Source: SFEL01 sp963640685
Lineage (GTDB): Bacteria; Bacillota; Clostridia; Christensenellales; CAG-138
DNA length: 38,497 nucleotides
Direction of reading: 5' to 3'
Assembly (NCBI GenBank): GCA_963640685.1
Contig: CAVIAA010000021.1
Location: 1-38,497, forward strand
Shown here in pieces: positions 1 to 8,150 of the stretch. Under the pieces are notes generated by a model that ran no database searches, was not told where the DNA came from, and saw only the letters and a program-made list of their open reading frames with translations. Made by a program: the position numbers and the translations under genes. Numbering within the stretch: position 1 is the first letter of the stretch; the number at the start of each line of letters is the position of its first letter.

Positions 1-58
<58 letters not shown>

Positions 59-437
59 AAAATTATAAACCGCTCACTCATGCCAATGTCAACCCTCTTA
101 TGGAAAATTAAGCTGGCAAGCATATTCCAACCTGCATGCCCAACTTCACTTTATACTAATTTTATCACTGTCAAGATTATTTGCAATTACCAAAAATGCA
201 CGAATTCATACCAGTTATGTATCTGGGGGCTTAGTGTTATATCGAAGTTACTCGATTTTTTTCATTTGCTCGGTATCTGCGTCTTATCATGTAAACTATT
301 AGTTTTCAATAGCGACTTAAGAAATTATGGCAGGAAAAAAGCAGAAATACCGAAATCTGTGCCCGGCAGCTCGATACTGTGCTATAATAGCTTTTGTGTG
401 ATCTTATTTTTACTCAAGAAAAAAAGGGAGGTCAGAT
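59..437. other. AT-rich intergenic region
   Basis: Clearly richer in A and T than the genes to the right. Open frames here have no ribosome binding site and no recognisable product. The last 60 bases hold the promoter and ribosome binding site of the following gene; I see nothing else. Confidence 0.6.
380..388 (+). promoter_or_regulatory. Extended -10 promoter of the PfkB-like gene
   Basis: TGC followed by a perfect TATAAT (383-388) forms an extended -10 element. No good -35 lies 16-18 bases upstream, which is tolerated for extended -10 promoters. Transcription would start near 394, about 44 bases before the ATG, and the ribosome binding site GGGAGGT is at 426-432. Confidence 0.6.
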
Positions 438-1061
438 ATGCCGGATATTACCGTGCTTTGCGGGGTACTCGCGAATACTGCGCAGGAGGGGCTGCTTTCT
501 GCGGCGAAGGAGCAGGGCGTTTCCGCAGTGCCGATGGCTGCCGATACGTTGGATATGCAGCAGCTTAAGGAGACGAAGGTGCTTCAGGTTGGCTCGGCCG
601 TGCTTGCGGCAGAGCAGGGCAGGGCCGCAATGTGGCAGGCGCTGATAACCGCAAAGGGAGCGGGCGCTGCGGTCAGCTATGACCCGGGCTACAACGCCTC
701 TCTCTGGCCAAGCGACGAAGCAGCCTGCGACCAGATACGCTCGATACTGCCCGTCGTGGATATAATAAAGCTGTCCGAAACGGACATGCCGTATGCGGCT
801 GGGATAGACGAGGCGGATACGGCGGTTAAGGTGCTTTGGCGGGAGGGCGTTTCACTCGTTATCATCACCCTCGGCGAAAAGGGCGTGCTGCTTGCAGCCG
901 CAGGGGAGCAGCGGCTCGCTCCGGCGGCCAGGCGCGGCGCGGAGGATGCTTTCCTCGGCGGCTTTCTCGCCGAGCTTATAAAAAGCGGAAAAAGCGTTTA
1001 TGATGTAACTGTCGACGACATGGAGCGCTTTGCGACAAACGCCGCTGCGCCGGCAAAATAA
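438..1061 (+). CDS. Short PfkB-family sugar kinase-like protein lacking the N-terminal domain
   Basis: 207 residues; PfkB/ribokinase-family enzymes (ATP-dependent sugar or nucleoside kinases) are usually about 300-320. Residues 79-90 (SYDPGYNASLW) resemble the fructokinase DxNxRxxLW region, 111-117 the KxxExE region, 144-149 (TLGEKG) the nucleotide-binding strand and 167-177 (GAEDAFLGGFL) the C-terminal GAGD motif. The family signature would be DTxGAGD; here it reads ARRGAED, so the Asp at 170 is kept but the anion-hole glycine is changed. The first 60 or so residues do not look like the substrate-binding half. Start chosen by GGGAGGT five bases upstream. Translationally close to the next gene (9-base gap). 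Either a degenerate kinase or a repurposed small protein; activity is doubtful. Confidence 0.65.
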   Translation: MPDITVLCGVLANTAQEGLLSAAKEQGVSAVPMAADTLDMQQLKETKVLQVGSAVLAAEQGRAAMWQALITAKGAGAAVSYDPGYNASLWPSDEAACDQIRSILPVVDIIKLSETDMPYAAGIDEADTAVKVLWREGVSLVIITLGEKGVLLAAAGEQRLAPAARRGAEDAFLGGFLAELIKSGKSVYDVTVDDMERFATNAAAPAK

Positions 1062-1070
1062 GGAGGAAGA

Positions 1071-1745
1071 ATGCAGCTCACAATAGAGCACCACGCGGTG
1101 ATGTTCGCGCTGCTCGCAAAGCACGCGATAGAGCGCTCCGGCGAAAAGGGAAAGCAGGCCATACTTAACGGCATGACGCAGTACGGAAATGAGCGCGGCA
1201 GGCGAATGGCGCTTTCCGCCCTTGAACGGGGAGACGAGCTTACCGTTGCAAACAGTCAGGTATACGGCGAATGGAAGCCGGATTTTCCGGGTCAAGTGGA
1301 GTCAGGCGTCATCGAGGGCATGCCGGTATTAAAAACATACATATCAAAATGCGCCTGGTGCGATGTCTGGGCAAAGCACGGCCTTACGGAATACGGCAAA
1401 TACTACTGCTGCAATGTGGATAACGCATGGTTTCAGGGTTTCAACCCCCTCTTTGAATGTACTCAGCTGAACCCGCCGATGAGCTGGGGCGGTGACTGCT
1501 GCCGCTTCAGCTGGGGCGAGGGGCTTACGCACAAGCAGTTAAAGGCGCTCAACAAAAAGAAAAAGTCCCTCGGCAGTGACTGCATAAAGGACTTTACCTT
1601 TCATACGGCACACCTGCTGCATACCGTTGGAAATGCGCTTATGGAGGAGCTCGAGGACGGCGCAATGGCCGTCAGCCTCGCAAGGTCGGATTATTCCGAC
1701 ATATTCGGCAAGGAGGCGCTGGACTGCCTCGACGGGATATTTTAG
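1071..1745 (+). CDS. L-2-amino-thiazoline-4-carboxylate hydrolase-like protein
   Basis: 224 residues resembling the ATC_hydrolase family, named for the Pseudomonas enzyme that opens the thiazoline ring on the way to L-cysteine; most clostridial members have no proven substrate. Seen here: an N-terminal helical part with ERGRRMA, then a cysteine-rich core with CAWCDVW, YYCCNVDNAW, LNPPMSWGGDCCRFSWG. Ribosome binding site AGGAGGA lies just before the ATG. It forms an operon with the short PfkB-like gene and ends head-on against the ABC-importer ATPase gene, overlapping its stop by a few bases with no terminator between. The importer next door could carry a sulfur amino acid, which would fit, but that is only inference. 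Confidence 0.65.
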   Translation: MQLTIEHHAVMFALLAKHAIERSGEKGKQAILNGMTQYGNERGRRMALSALERGDELTVANSQVYGEWKPDFPGQVESGVIEGMPVLKTYISKCAWCDVWAKHGLTEYGKYYCCNVDNAWFQGFNPLFECTQLNPPMSWGGDCCRFSWGEGLTHKQLKALNKKKKSLGSDCIKDFTFHTAHLLHTVGNALMEELEDGAMAVSLARSDYSDIFGKEALDCLDGIF

Positions 1746-2524
1746 TCCTGCCTCTCTGCAAAGCTCGCAAAAAACGCCTTCGTGCGCTCGCTCTTCGGTG
1801 CGTTGAATACCTCCTCGGCGGTGCCCATCTCCTCGATGACGCCATCCGCCATGAACAGCACCTTATCCGCAACGTTTTTTGCGAACTCCATCTCGTGCGT
1901 TACGACTATCATCGTGCTGTCCGCCCCCTTCAGGCTGCGTATTACCCTTAGCACCTCGCCGGTAAGCTCCGGATCCAGCGCGGAGGTGGGCTCGTCAAAG
2001 CAGAGTATATCCGGGTTCAGTGCAAGCGCACGGGCTATCGCCACGCGCTGCTGCTGCCCGCCGGAAAGCTGGTGCGGGTAGGCGTCCATTCTGCTGTCGA
2101 GGCCGACCCTCGTAAGCAGCTCCCGCGCCTTGGTATCTATCGCCCGCTTTGCCTCGCGGCTGCCTTCGCCCTTTTCCGCAAGCATGAGCTCCGGCGCCAG
2201 CTTAACGTTTTGCAGCGCGGTATACTGCGGGAACAGGTTAAAGGACTGGAACACCAGCCCGAAGTGCAGCCGCCGCCTGCGTATCTCGTCCTCGCTCGTC
2301 ACGGCGTGGGTCGCGGAATCGAACAGCGTTTCGCCGTTTACGATTATCTGCCCCTCGTCCGGCGTTTCAAGGAAATTCAGACAGCGCAGCAGCGTCGTTT
2401 TCCCCGAGCCGGAGGAGCCGATTATCGTCAGCACCTCGCCCTTTTCAAGGGAAAAATCCAGCCCCTTGAGCACCTCTGTGTCCTCAAAGCTCTTTTTAAT
2501 GTTTTTAACTTCCAGCATCGACAT
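1742..2524 (-). CDS. Polar amino-acid ABC transporter ATP-binding protein
   Basis: 260 residues, the normal length for GlnQ/HisP-type ATPases, which power amino-acid import from the cytoplasmic face. Walker A GSSGSGKT near residue 36, Q-loop in FGLVFQSFNLFPQ, signature LSGGQQQRVAIARAL, Walker B ILCFDEPTSALDP, and H-loop VVTHEM are all intact. The insertion after LFPQYTALQNV, with a longer lysine/glutamate-rich segment, is common in clostridial members. The ATG is three bases after the permease stop, with AGGGTG as ribosome binding site, so the two are translated together. Substrate cannot be read from the ATPase. Confidence 0.93.
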   Translation of the reverse strand: MSMLEVKNIKKSFEDTEVLKGLDFSLEKGEVLTIIGSSGSGKTTLLRCLNFLETPDEGQIIVNGETLFDSATHAVTSEDEIRRRRLHFGLVFQSFNLFPQYTALQNVKLAPELMLAEKGEGSREAKRAIDTKARELLTRVGLDSRMDAYPHQLSGGQQQRVAIARALALNPDILCFDEPTSALDPELTGEVLRVIRSLKGADSTMIVVTHEMEFAKNVADKVLFMADGVIEEMGTAEEVFNAPKSERTKAFFASFAERQD

Positions 2525-2527
2525 AAT

Positions 2528-3172
2528 TTACACCCTGAAATAATCCAGCTTCTTTTCGACCTTGTTCAAAAGCACCGTCAGCACGCCGCAAAATACCAGA
2601 TAAAACACACCGGAATAGAACAGCGGCCATATCATCGCCTTTACGGATATATACTCCTGCGCGACCATGATTATCTCCTTGAAGGCTATAACGCGGGCAA
2701 GCGAGGTATCCTTTACCAGCGTCATCATCTCGTTTCCGAGCGGCGGCACTATGCGCTTAACGACCTGCATGAGTATAACGTTGAAAAATATCTGCTTTTT
2801 GGTCATGCCTAGCACCTGACCCGCCTCGTACTGCCCCCTTGGTATGCTCTCTATGCCGCCGCGGAATATTTCGGAAAAATAGGCCGCATAGTTGACCGAA
2901 AAGGCTATAAGCACGGCGGACAGGCGGGATATCGACTCGCCGCCCCAAAGCAGCCCCGGGCCGTAGTATACTATCATGAGCTGAAGCATGAGCGGCGTGC
3001 CGCGCATCACCCACACGAAGCCGCGGGTGAGCCACGCAACGGGCTTCAGCCTGCTCATTGAGCCGAAGGATATCAGAAGCCCGAGCGGCAGCGCCGCAAG
3101 CAGCGTCACTATGAATATCACGCAGGCCGTTTCAAAGCCGCCGAGCAGCTTCAGTGTTACAGAAAGCAGCAT
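2528..3172 (-). CDS. Polar amino-acid ABC transporter permease
   Basis: 214 residues, HisM/GlnP type, with about five membrane helices. The cytoplasmic EAA loop that docks on the ATPase is visible as EAGQVLGMTKKQIFFNVILMQ around residues 117-137, and an RGTP motif precedes the second half as is usual in this family. It sits between the solute-binding lipoprotein gene and the ATPase gene in one minus-strand operon. It is probably a homodimer, since no second permease is present. Confidence 0.93.
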   Translation of the reverse strand: MLLSVTLKLLGGFETACVIFIVTLLAALPLGLLISFGSMSRLKPVAWLTRGFVWVMRGTPLMLQLMIVYYGPGLLWGGESISRLSAVLIAFSVNYAAYFSEIFRGGIESIPRGQYEAGQVLGMTKKQIFFNVILMQVVKRIVPPLGNEMMTLVKDTSLARVIAFKEIIMVAQEYISVKAMIWPLFYSGVFYLVFCGVLTVLLNKVEKKLDYFRV

Positions 3173-3200
3173 ATCAAATTCCCTTTATCATCACAATACC

Positions 3201-3225
3201 GGGCAGAGGTGTTCCCCCCCTGCCC
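3201..3225 (-). promoter_or_regulatory. Intercistronic hairpin between binding-protein and permease genes
   Basis: GGGCAG and CTGCCC (3201-3206 and 3220-3225) pair around a 13-base loop in the transcript just after the binding-protein stop. No run of U follows, so it reads better as an RNA-processing or mRNA 3'-end stabilising hairpin than as a terminator. Such hairpins commonly let the binding protein be made in excess over the membrane parts. Confidence 0.4.
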
Positions 3226-3246
3226 TTTTCAAGTTCTTCTCTTTTA

Positions 3247-4044
3247 TCAGTCGTTCATCAGCGCAAGGCCGTACTTATCTGCGATAGCCTTGAGCGAGCC
3301 GTCCGCAACCAGCTCATCCACCGCGGAATCCACAGCCGCAACGAGGGTGGAGCCCTTGCGGAAGCCGATGCCGTACTCCTCATATGCAAGCTCGATGCCG
3401 TCAACTATCTGAAGCTCGGAATAATCCGTGCCCTCGCCGACCATAGCCTTCGCCATAACGTAGTCCACAACTGCGGCATCCGCCGTGCCGGCCTTTACCT
3501 CGAGCAGCGCGTCCGCCATCTTGGATACGCCGACGTAATTGCAGTCCTTAAGCTCCTCGCTCTCCGCAACGGCGCTCTCGCCGGAGGAGCCTGCCTCGGC
3601 AACTATATTCGCGCCAGCAAGCGACGCAAGGTCGGTATACTTACCGGCGTCCTCGGCCTTTATGACTACCACCTGCATATTCTTGCAGTACGGCTCGCTG
3701 AAGTCGATGTTTTCCTTAAGGTCATCCCTTATGGTGAAGCCGTTCCAGATGCAGTCGATGTTCTTTGCCTTGAGCTCGACCTCCTTGGTGTTCCAGTCAA
3801 TGATGGTAAACTCCGGGGTAACGCCCAGCTTTTCGCAAACCGCCTCGGCAAACTCGGTATCGAAGCCTATCAGCTTGTCGTTGTCGTCGTAATAGTTCAT
3901 CGGGGCATACTCGGTTATGCCTATAACGAGAGTACCCTTGTCCTTAACGTAGCTAAGGTCGTCCTCATCGGCCTTCCTGGCGCAGCCCGCAAAGAGGCAG
4001 GCGGCCATCAGCATTGCCATAGCAAGTGCAGCGATCTTCTTCAT
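3247..4044 (-). CDS. Amino-acid ABC transporter substrate-binding lipoprotein
   Basis: 265 residues, SBP_bac_3 family (bilobed binding protein for polar amino acids). A lipoprotein signal ends in LFAGC with the lipidated Cys at 21, so it is tethered outside the membrane. The first lobe starts at GTLVIGITEYAPMNYYDDN and contains the typical GFDTEFAEAV segment; the ligand-contact stretch around WNGFTIRDDLKENIDFSEPY and the C-terminal YGIGFRKG are also typical. First gene of a three-gene importer operon; ribosome binding site AAAGGAGA and a strong promoter lie upstream. The family handles Gln, Arg, His, Lys and cystine and I cannot choose among them. Confidence 0.93.
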   Translation of the reverse strand: MKKIAALAMAMLMAACLFAGCARKADEDDLSYVKDKGTLVIGITEYAPMNYYDDNDKLIGFDTEFAEAVCEKLGVTPEFTIIDWNTKEVELKAKNIDCIWNGFTIRDDLKENIDFSEPYCKNMQVVVIKAEDAGKYTDLASLAGANIVAEAGSSGESAVAESEELKDCNYVGVSKMADALLEVKAGTADAAVVDYVMAKAMVGEGTDYSELQIVDGIELAYEEYGIGFRKGSTLVAAVDSAVDELVADGSLKAIADKYGLALMND

Positions 4045-4098
4045 AGTTCTCTTCTCCTTTATATCTAAAAATTATTTGGTTCGTCCTCTTGCTTTAGT

Positions 4099-4127
4099 AC
4101 TATATCACTTCATCACGCTAAAGTAAA
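4099..4127 (-). promoter_or_regulatory. Promoter of the amino-acid importer operon
   Basis: Read on the minus strand: TTTACT (4127-4122), 17-base spacer, TATAGT (4104-4099). Predicted start near 4092, leaving a leader of about 48 bases before the ATG at 4044. Confidence 0.75.
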
Positions 4128-4183
4128 GAAGTTTTTTTGAATTTTTTGTTTTTTCTTTTTTGGGGTTAAATGGTGCTGCCCGG

Positions 4184-4212
4184 TTGAAAAGGCACTGTCA
4201 ATGCGTTATAAT
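4184..4212 (+). promoter_or_regulatory. Promoter of the EamA transporter gene
   Basis: TTGAAA (4184-4189), 17-base spacer, perfect TATAAT (4207-4212). It overlaps an in-frame ATG at 4201, which therefore would not be in the transcript; this decides the start of the next gene in favour of 4243. Confidence 0.8.
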
Positions 4213-4242
4213 TCATCTGCATTTTTAATAACGAGGTTTTTT

Positions 4243-5112
4243 ATGGAAAAAGAGCGGAGCAGCCTTGGCGATCTTCTTAGAATACACTGCGCGGTGTTTT
4301 TTTTCGGCCTTTCCGGCGTAATAAGCCGTGGGATAACTGCCGACTCCATGACGATAACCTTCGGGCGGGTGTTTTTCTCCTCAATAACGCTATATATAGT
4401 CTGCCGTGCATCAAAGTACACCATTCGGCTGAAGAACAGGGCGGATTTTGTTTGGCTCGTCGCAACCGGCGCCGTGCTTGCGCTGCACTGGTTCAGCTTT
4501 ATAGAGTCTATTCGGGTGGCGAGCGTCGCCGTAGGCACCATAACCTTTACCACATACCCGCTGTTCGTGACCTTTATCGAGCCTGTAATGTTCAAGGAAA
4601 AGCTGAAGCTCAAGGGGGTCATATGCGCCGTGATAATGCTGCTCGGCGTATGCGTTCTGGTCCCGCTCAACGACCTTTCCGGCTTTTCCCCCGCCGGCAT
4701 CGCATGGGGCATGCTCTCCTCGCTGACCTATGCACTGCTTTCGCTGATGAACCGGCGCTTTTCCGCGGTTTACCCCGGCAGCGTCGTCTGCCTCTATGAG
4801 CAGAGCACGGCGGCGGTCGTGCTACTGCCCTTTATATTGGCCTCGGTACCCAGGGTATCGCTGACCGACATAAGGCTTATCGCGGTGCTGGGCATATTCT
4901 GCTCCGCGCTTGCGCACGCGCTGTTCGTGGGCAGCCTGCGCCGCGTTCGGGTGCAGACCGCAGGAATAATCGCTGGGATGGAGACGGTATACGGAATTGC
5001 GCTGGCGGCGCTGCTGCTCGGCGATATGCCGTCCGTACGCGAGCTTATCGGAGCGGCAATAGTGCTGGGCGCGTCGCTTTACACTACGCTGAGCGAAAAG
5101 AAGGGGGAGTGA
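4243..5112 (+). CDS. EamA/DMT-family transporter
   Basis: 289 residues from the ATG at 4243, about ten hydrophobic helices arranged as two EamA halves, typical of drug/metabolite exporters of the inner membrane. The first half has GLSGVISRGI and the helix ALHWFSFIESIRVASVAVGTI, the second half SLTYALLSLMNRRF and a C-terminal GAAIVLGASLYTTL, both usual for the family. A start at 4201 would add 14 residues but lies on the -10 box; ACGAGG at 4231-4236 serves the chosen start. It is a single-gene unit with its own promoter and terminator. Substrate unknown. Confidence 0.88.
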   Translation: MEKERSSLGDLLRIHCAVFFFGLSGVISRGITADSMTITFGRVFFSSITLYIVCRASKYTIRLKNRADFVWLVATGAVLALHWFSFIESIRVASVAVGTITFTTYPLFVTFIEPVMFKEKLKLKGVICAVIMLLGVCVLVPLNDLSGFSPAGIAWGMLSSLTYALLSLMNRRFSAVYPGSVVCLYEQSTAAVVLLPFILASVPRVSLTDIRLIAVLGIFCSALAHALFVGSLRRVRVQTAGIIAGMETVYGIALAALLLGDMPSVRELIGAAIVLGASLYTTLSEKKGE

Positions 5113-5127
5113 ACCCCCCCTTTTTTT
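5101..5127 (+). terminator. Intrinsic terminator after the EamA gene
   Basis: AAGGGGG pairs with CCCCCTT across a loop that contains the stop codon of the gene, followed by a run of seven T. The stop codon sits within the hairpin, so the gene has almost no 3' untranslated region. Confidence 0.8.
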
Positions 5128-5245
5128 GTTTTAACGGGCTGAATAATAAAATTTTTTTGAATACATCGGCGAAACCGGTGCCATAAACTGATTTATGTGT
5201 TAATATTTAGTAAGATATCCGGTGAAAGAGAGGCCTTGCTCTGCT

Positions 5246-6046
5246 ATGGACAGCAGCAGAATACCCCGGGCAATCATTGAAGGAGCGCTCATAGGCGCGG
5301 TGGGCATAATACCCGGCGCAAGCGGCGGCATACTCGCCGTTGCCTTTGGCGTATATCAGGATGCGCTGGATGCGATAATCGGCCTGTTCAGCAATTTCAA
5401 AAAGAGCTTCGCCTTCCTCTGGCCGTATGGTCTGGGCGTTGCAATAGGCATATTTGGCTGCGCCTTTGCGCTGGAGTGGCTGCTCAAGCACTGGAACATG
5501 CCCTTCATGTATCTGCTTATAGGTATGGTGTTGGGCGGCATACCTTCAATAATAAAAGAGGCGGGACAGCCTTTCTCGGCAAAGTACGCGGTATGTACGC
5601 TGCTCGGTGCGGCGCTCATCGCAGCTATCGCCCTGTTCGACGACAAGCTGACCGGCAGCGAGCCTTGGGAATACACCTACCTTACGGCGGCGCTTGCCGG
5701 CGGCATAATATCCATAGGCATAGTGATACCCGGCATAAGCACATCCTTCATACTTATGTTTATGGGGCTGTATGAGCCGCTGCTCTCCTCGCTGACGAGG
5801 CTCGACCTGCCATATCTCATATGCGCGGGCTGCGGCGCGCTTATAGTCGGCGTGCTGCTGATATTTGCCGTGCGCCGTATGTTCAGGCTGCACCCCGCCG
5901 CCGCAAATTACTCCGTGCTGGGCTTTCTCGCCGGCAGCGCCGTGTTGATTTTCCCCGGCTTCGCCCCGTTTTTTAAGGAGCTGCTGTATCTTGCGCTGTG
6001 CGCGCTCGGTTTTTTTCTTACCGTGCTCATGAACCGGCGCGCCTGA
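5246..6046 (+). CDS. DUF368 (PopT-type) polyprenyl-phosphate carrier family protein
   Basis: 266 residues from the ATG at 5246 (a GTG at 5222 would add eight). The family hallmark appears twice as inverted-repeat halves: GIIPGASGGILAVAFGVY near residue 20 and GIVIPGISTSFILMFMGLYE near residue 163, amid about eight membrane helices. DUF368 proteins were recently shown in other bacteria to return undecaprenyl phosphate across the membrane for reuse in cell-wall synthesis; the assignment here rests on that family. The next gene also acts on the cell wall. No convincing promoter was found and the ribosome binding site (GAGAGG, 12 bases upstream) is weak, so the start is uncertain. Confidence 0.85.
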   Translation: MDSSRIPRAIIEGALIGAVGIIPGASGGILAVAFGVYQDALDAIIGLFSNFKKSFAFLWPYGLGVAIGIFGCAFALEWLLKHWNMPFMYLLIGMVLGGIPSIIKEAGQPFSAKYAVCTLLGAALIAAIALFDDKLTGSEPWEYTYLTAALAGGIISIGIVIPGISTSFILMFMGLYEPLLSSLTRLDLPYLICAGCGALIVGVLLIFAVRRMFRLHPAAANYSVLGFLAGSAVLIFPGFAPFFKELLYLALCALGFFLTVLMNRRA

Positions 6047-6098
6047 TGCGCGCTTACCTTAATGCATTAAATACTTCGACTGGAGGTAACTCACTTCA

Positions 6099-7364
6099 AT
6101 GAAAAAACGTTTGCTTTCCCTTGCGCTCTGCTTCGTTACGCTGCTTGCGCTCTTCCCCTCCGCCGCAAACGCGACGGTGCTTTCCGGCTTCACCAGCAAG
6201 GTGGATTATGAAAACACCGACCCGAACAGGTATACCATCGACATCGACCTCACAAATCAGGTCATAACGGTATACGACCAGACGGGCGCAATAGCGCTGC
6301 AAAGCCTCTGCACAACGGGCGGCAGCGAGACCCCAACCGGCAGCGGCAAATTCCTGCTTGGCGACCTTAAGGAGCGCTTCGGCTACTTCGTCGCCTATGG
6401 CGAATACGCGCAGTACTGGACGCAGGTCGTGCGCGGGGTGTACATTCATTCCGTAATGTATAAATCCAAAAAGCTGTCCTCCATGTCCAAATCCGCCTAC
6501 AATAACCTCGGCAAAAACGTTTCCCACGGCTGCATAAGGGTACTTCCGCACGTTGCCCAGTGGATATACTACAACTGCCCGCCGGGAACCGTATGCGACA
6601 TAGTAAAGAACAGGGCTCAGGACACCGCCCTCACGCAGCGGCTCAAGGCGGCGATACCCTCTTATTCCGACTATCAGCAACCGACGGACAGCCATGCCGA
6701 CCCCGCCGAGGTTCCGGCGACCGTAAAGCTGGATAACGTACCGGTTCGCTCCGGCTTTTCCAACAGCAAGGATAAGACCATTGCAACGCTCGGCTACGGC
6801 GACCACGTTGAGCTGCTGCAGATAGGCGAGGAATGGTGCAAGGCTCGCACGGCTGCAGGCAAGCTGGGCTATGTCAAGACCGTTTACCTGACCTGCGACC
6901 CGGACAACATACATACCGTCGAGGCATATGCCGCAACCTCAAAGACCTACATCTACTCCGAAGCCAGCCGCTCCTCCGATACCCTTGCAACCATACCCAA
7001 GGGCAAGACCGTGAACGTTGAGCAGGTCGTAAGCGATTCCTGGCTGTACGGCAGCTATAACGGAGTATCCGGCTATATGCGCACAAAGTACGTCAAGTTG
7101 ACCCAAACATTGCTCTACCCCAACCCGGACGGCAGCTACTCCGACGGCACCGCCGCCTCAAGTACCTTCTCATCCGGCGGCGCGCGGATCAAGGACGGCA
7201 TAGTCGCCAATATGCGCTCCGGCCCCGGCTCGAGCTATTCCGTAGTTGCGGAGCTTGCTGCGGGCACTTCGGTAAACGTGCTCTCGGTCTCTGGTACATG
7301 GTACCTCTGCGAAGCAAACGGAACGCAGGGCTACCTGCACCCAAGCTGCCTCACCGGCTTCTAA
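6099..7364 (+). CDS. Secreted L,D-transpeptidase (YkuD) with three SH3 domains
   Basis: 421 residues. A signal peptide (MKKRLLSLALCFVTLLALF, cleavage after ANA near residue 25) sends it outside. The YkuD domain covers about residues 42-175 with the catalytic pattern YIHSV (His117) and SHGCIRV (His143, Cys145), used for 3-3 crosslinks or for attaching proteins to peptidoglycan. Three bacterial SH3-type repeats follow at about 205-265, 278-337 and 362-421, each with the VRSG/MRSGPGSSY-like start and a GYxxxxYL end, probably binding the wall. Ribosome binding site GGAGGT at 6082-6087. It stands alone, closed by a strong terminator. Confidence 0.93.
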   Translation: MKKRLLSLALCFVTLLALFPSAANATVLSGFTSKVDYENTDPNRYTIDIDLTNQVITVYDQTGAIALQSLCTTGGSETPTGSGKFLLGDLKERFGYFVAYGEYAQYWTQVVRGVYIHSVMYKSKKLSSMSKSAYNNLGKNVSHGCIRVLPHVAQWIYYNCPPGTVCDIVKNRAQDTALTQRLKAAIPSYSDYQQPTDSHADPAEVPATVKLDNVPVRSGFSNSKDKTIATLGYGDHVELLQIGEEWCKARTAAGKLGYVKTVYLTCDPDNIHTVEAYAATSKTYIYSEASRSSDTLATIPKGKTVNVEQVVSDSWLYGSYNGVSGYMRTKYVKLTQTLLYPNPDGSYSDGTAASSTFSSGGARIKDGIVANMRSGPGSSYSVVAELAAGTSVNVLSVSGTWYLCEANGTQGYLHPSCLTGF

Positions 7365-7379
7365 AGCAAAGCGTAACTG

Positions 7380-7411
7380 CCCCGGCCATTCGACCGGGGT
7401 TTTTGTTTTTT
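7380..7411 (+). terminator. Intrinsic terminator after the L,D-transpeptidase gene
   Basis: CCCCGG (7380-7385) pairs with CCGGGG (7394-7399) around CCATTCGA, followed by TTTTTGTTTTTT. Confidence 0.9.
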
Positions 7412-7483
7412 GCCCGTTTTCAGCCGTTTTCTGCCGGCGCACAAATTTTAAACCAAAAGTTTTGTATTACTTTACAAAAAGCA

Positions 7484-7512
7484 TTGACTTTTGTGTCGAA
7501 AGGTGCTTTAAT
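7484..7512 (+). promoter_or_regulatory. Promoter of the XRE-potABCD operon with 0A-box-like spacer
   Basis: TTGACT (7484-7489), 17-base spacer, TTTAAT (7507-7512). The spacer contains TGTCGAA (7494-7500), identical to the Spo0A box core, in a position where binding would block RNA polymerase. The 7-mer also occurs by chance in coding DNA in this window, so only its position speaks for it. Confidence 0.7.
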
Positions 7513-7523
7513 GATATTCGGCT

Positions 7524-7550
7524 GTTTAGAATGCCTAAACTTCAGGTTTA
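7524..7550 (+). promoter_or_regulatory. Operator candidate with three phased half-sites
   Basis: GTTTAG (7524-7529), five bases, CTAAAC (7535-7540), five bases, GTTTA (7546-7550). Alternating inverted half-sites repeat every 11 bases just downstream of the start of transcription and before the XRE gene, which suits autoregulation by that dimeric helix-turn-helix protein. Confidence 0.5.
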
Positions 7551-7583
7551 TTCACACCGCGCGCATGCAAGGAGGCGCATAAA

Positions 7584-8126
7584 ATGGTAAACATCGGTGA
7601 AAAGATCAAGCGATACAGGCAAAAGCTCGGCCTTACGCAGGAGGAGCTTGCCGCCCGTACCGAGCTTTCAAAGGGCTTTATTTCCCAGCTTGAGCGGGAT
7701 CTCACCTCCCCCTCGATAGCCACGCTTACGGACATACTCGAGGCGCTCGGTACCGACCTTTCCGAGTTTTTTACCGAGGCAAAGCCGGAAAAAATAGTTT
7801 TCACCGCCGATGATATCTTTGAAAAGCAGGAGACGGAGGCGGGCTACGTGGTTCGCTGGCTGGTTCCAAACGCGCAGAAGAACAGCCTTGAGCCCATAAT
7901 GCTGACGCTGGCCCCCGGCGGCACGACCTACGAGGAAAACCCGCACGAGGGCGAGGAGTTCGGCTTCGTGCTGCACGGCAGCATAGTGCTGCACATCGGC
8001 GAGCAAAAGCACCGCGTCCGCAAGGGAGACAGCTTTTGCTTCAAGCCCTCCAGCGTACACTGGGTTCAGAATACTGGCAAGACGGAGGCGCGGCTGATAT
8101 GGGTCGCCACCCCTCCTTCCTTCTAA
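7584..8126 (+). CDS. XRE-family regulator with cupin domain (PuuR-like)
   Basis: 180 residues. Residues 4-60 form a HTH_3 domain (IKRYRQKLGLTQEELAARTELSKGFISQLERDLTSPSIATL), and residues about 105-178 a cupin_2 beta-barrel with EENPHEGEEFGFVLHGSI and the C-terminal SSVHWVQNTG, a small-molecule sensor fold. This architecture is shared by regulators of polyamine and amino-acid genes such as PuuR. It is first in an operon with potABCD (24-base gap to potA), so the likely effector is a polyamine or a product of it. Ribosome binding site AAGGAGG at 7569-7575. The inverted half-sites in the leader are its likely operator. Confidence 0.88.
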   Translation: MVNIGEKIKRYRQKLGLTQEELAARTELSKGFISQLERDLTSPSIATLTDILEALGTDLSEFFTEAKPEKIVFTADDIFEKQETEAGYVVRWLVPNAQKNSLEPIMLTLAPGGTTYEENPHEGEEFGFVLHGSIVLHIGEQKHRVRKGDSFCFKPSSVHWVQNTGKTEARLIWVATPPSF

Positions 8127-8150
8127 AAATAATTATTCGAGGTACCGGCA

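Noticed and set aside
3154..4068. Long plus-strand open frame opposite the amino-acid binding-protein gene
   Set aside because: It mirrors a clear SBP_bac_3 gene on the other strand, has no ribosome binding site and no family resemblance; GC-rich codons leave open antisense frames. The same holds for the long frames opposite potD (10947-11996), the ene-reductase (12789-13880) and RadA (25309-26169).
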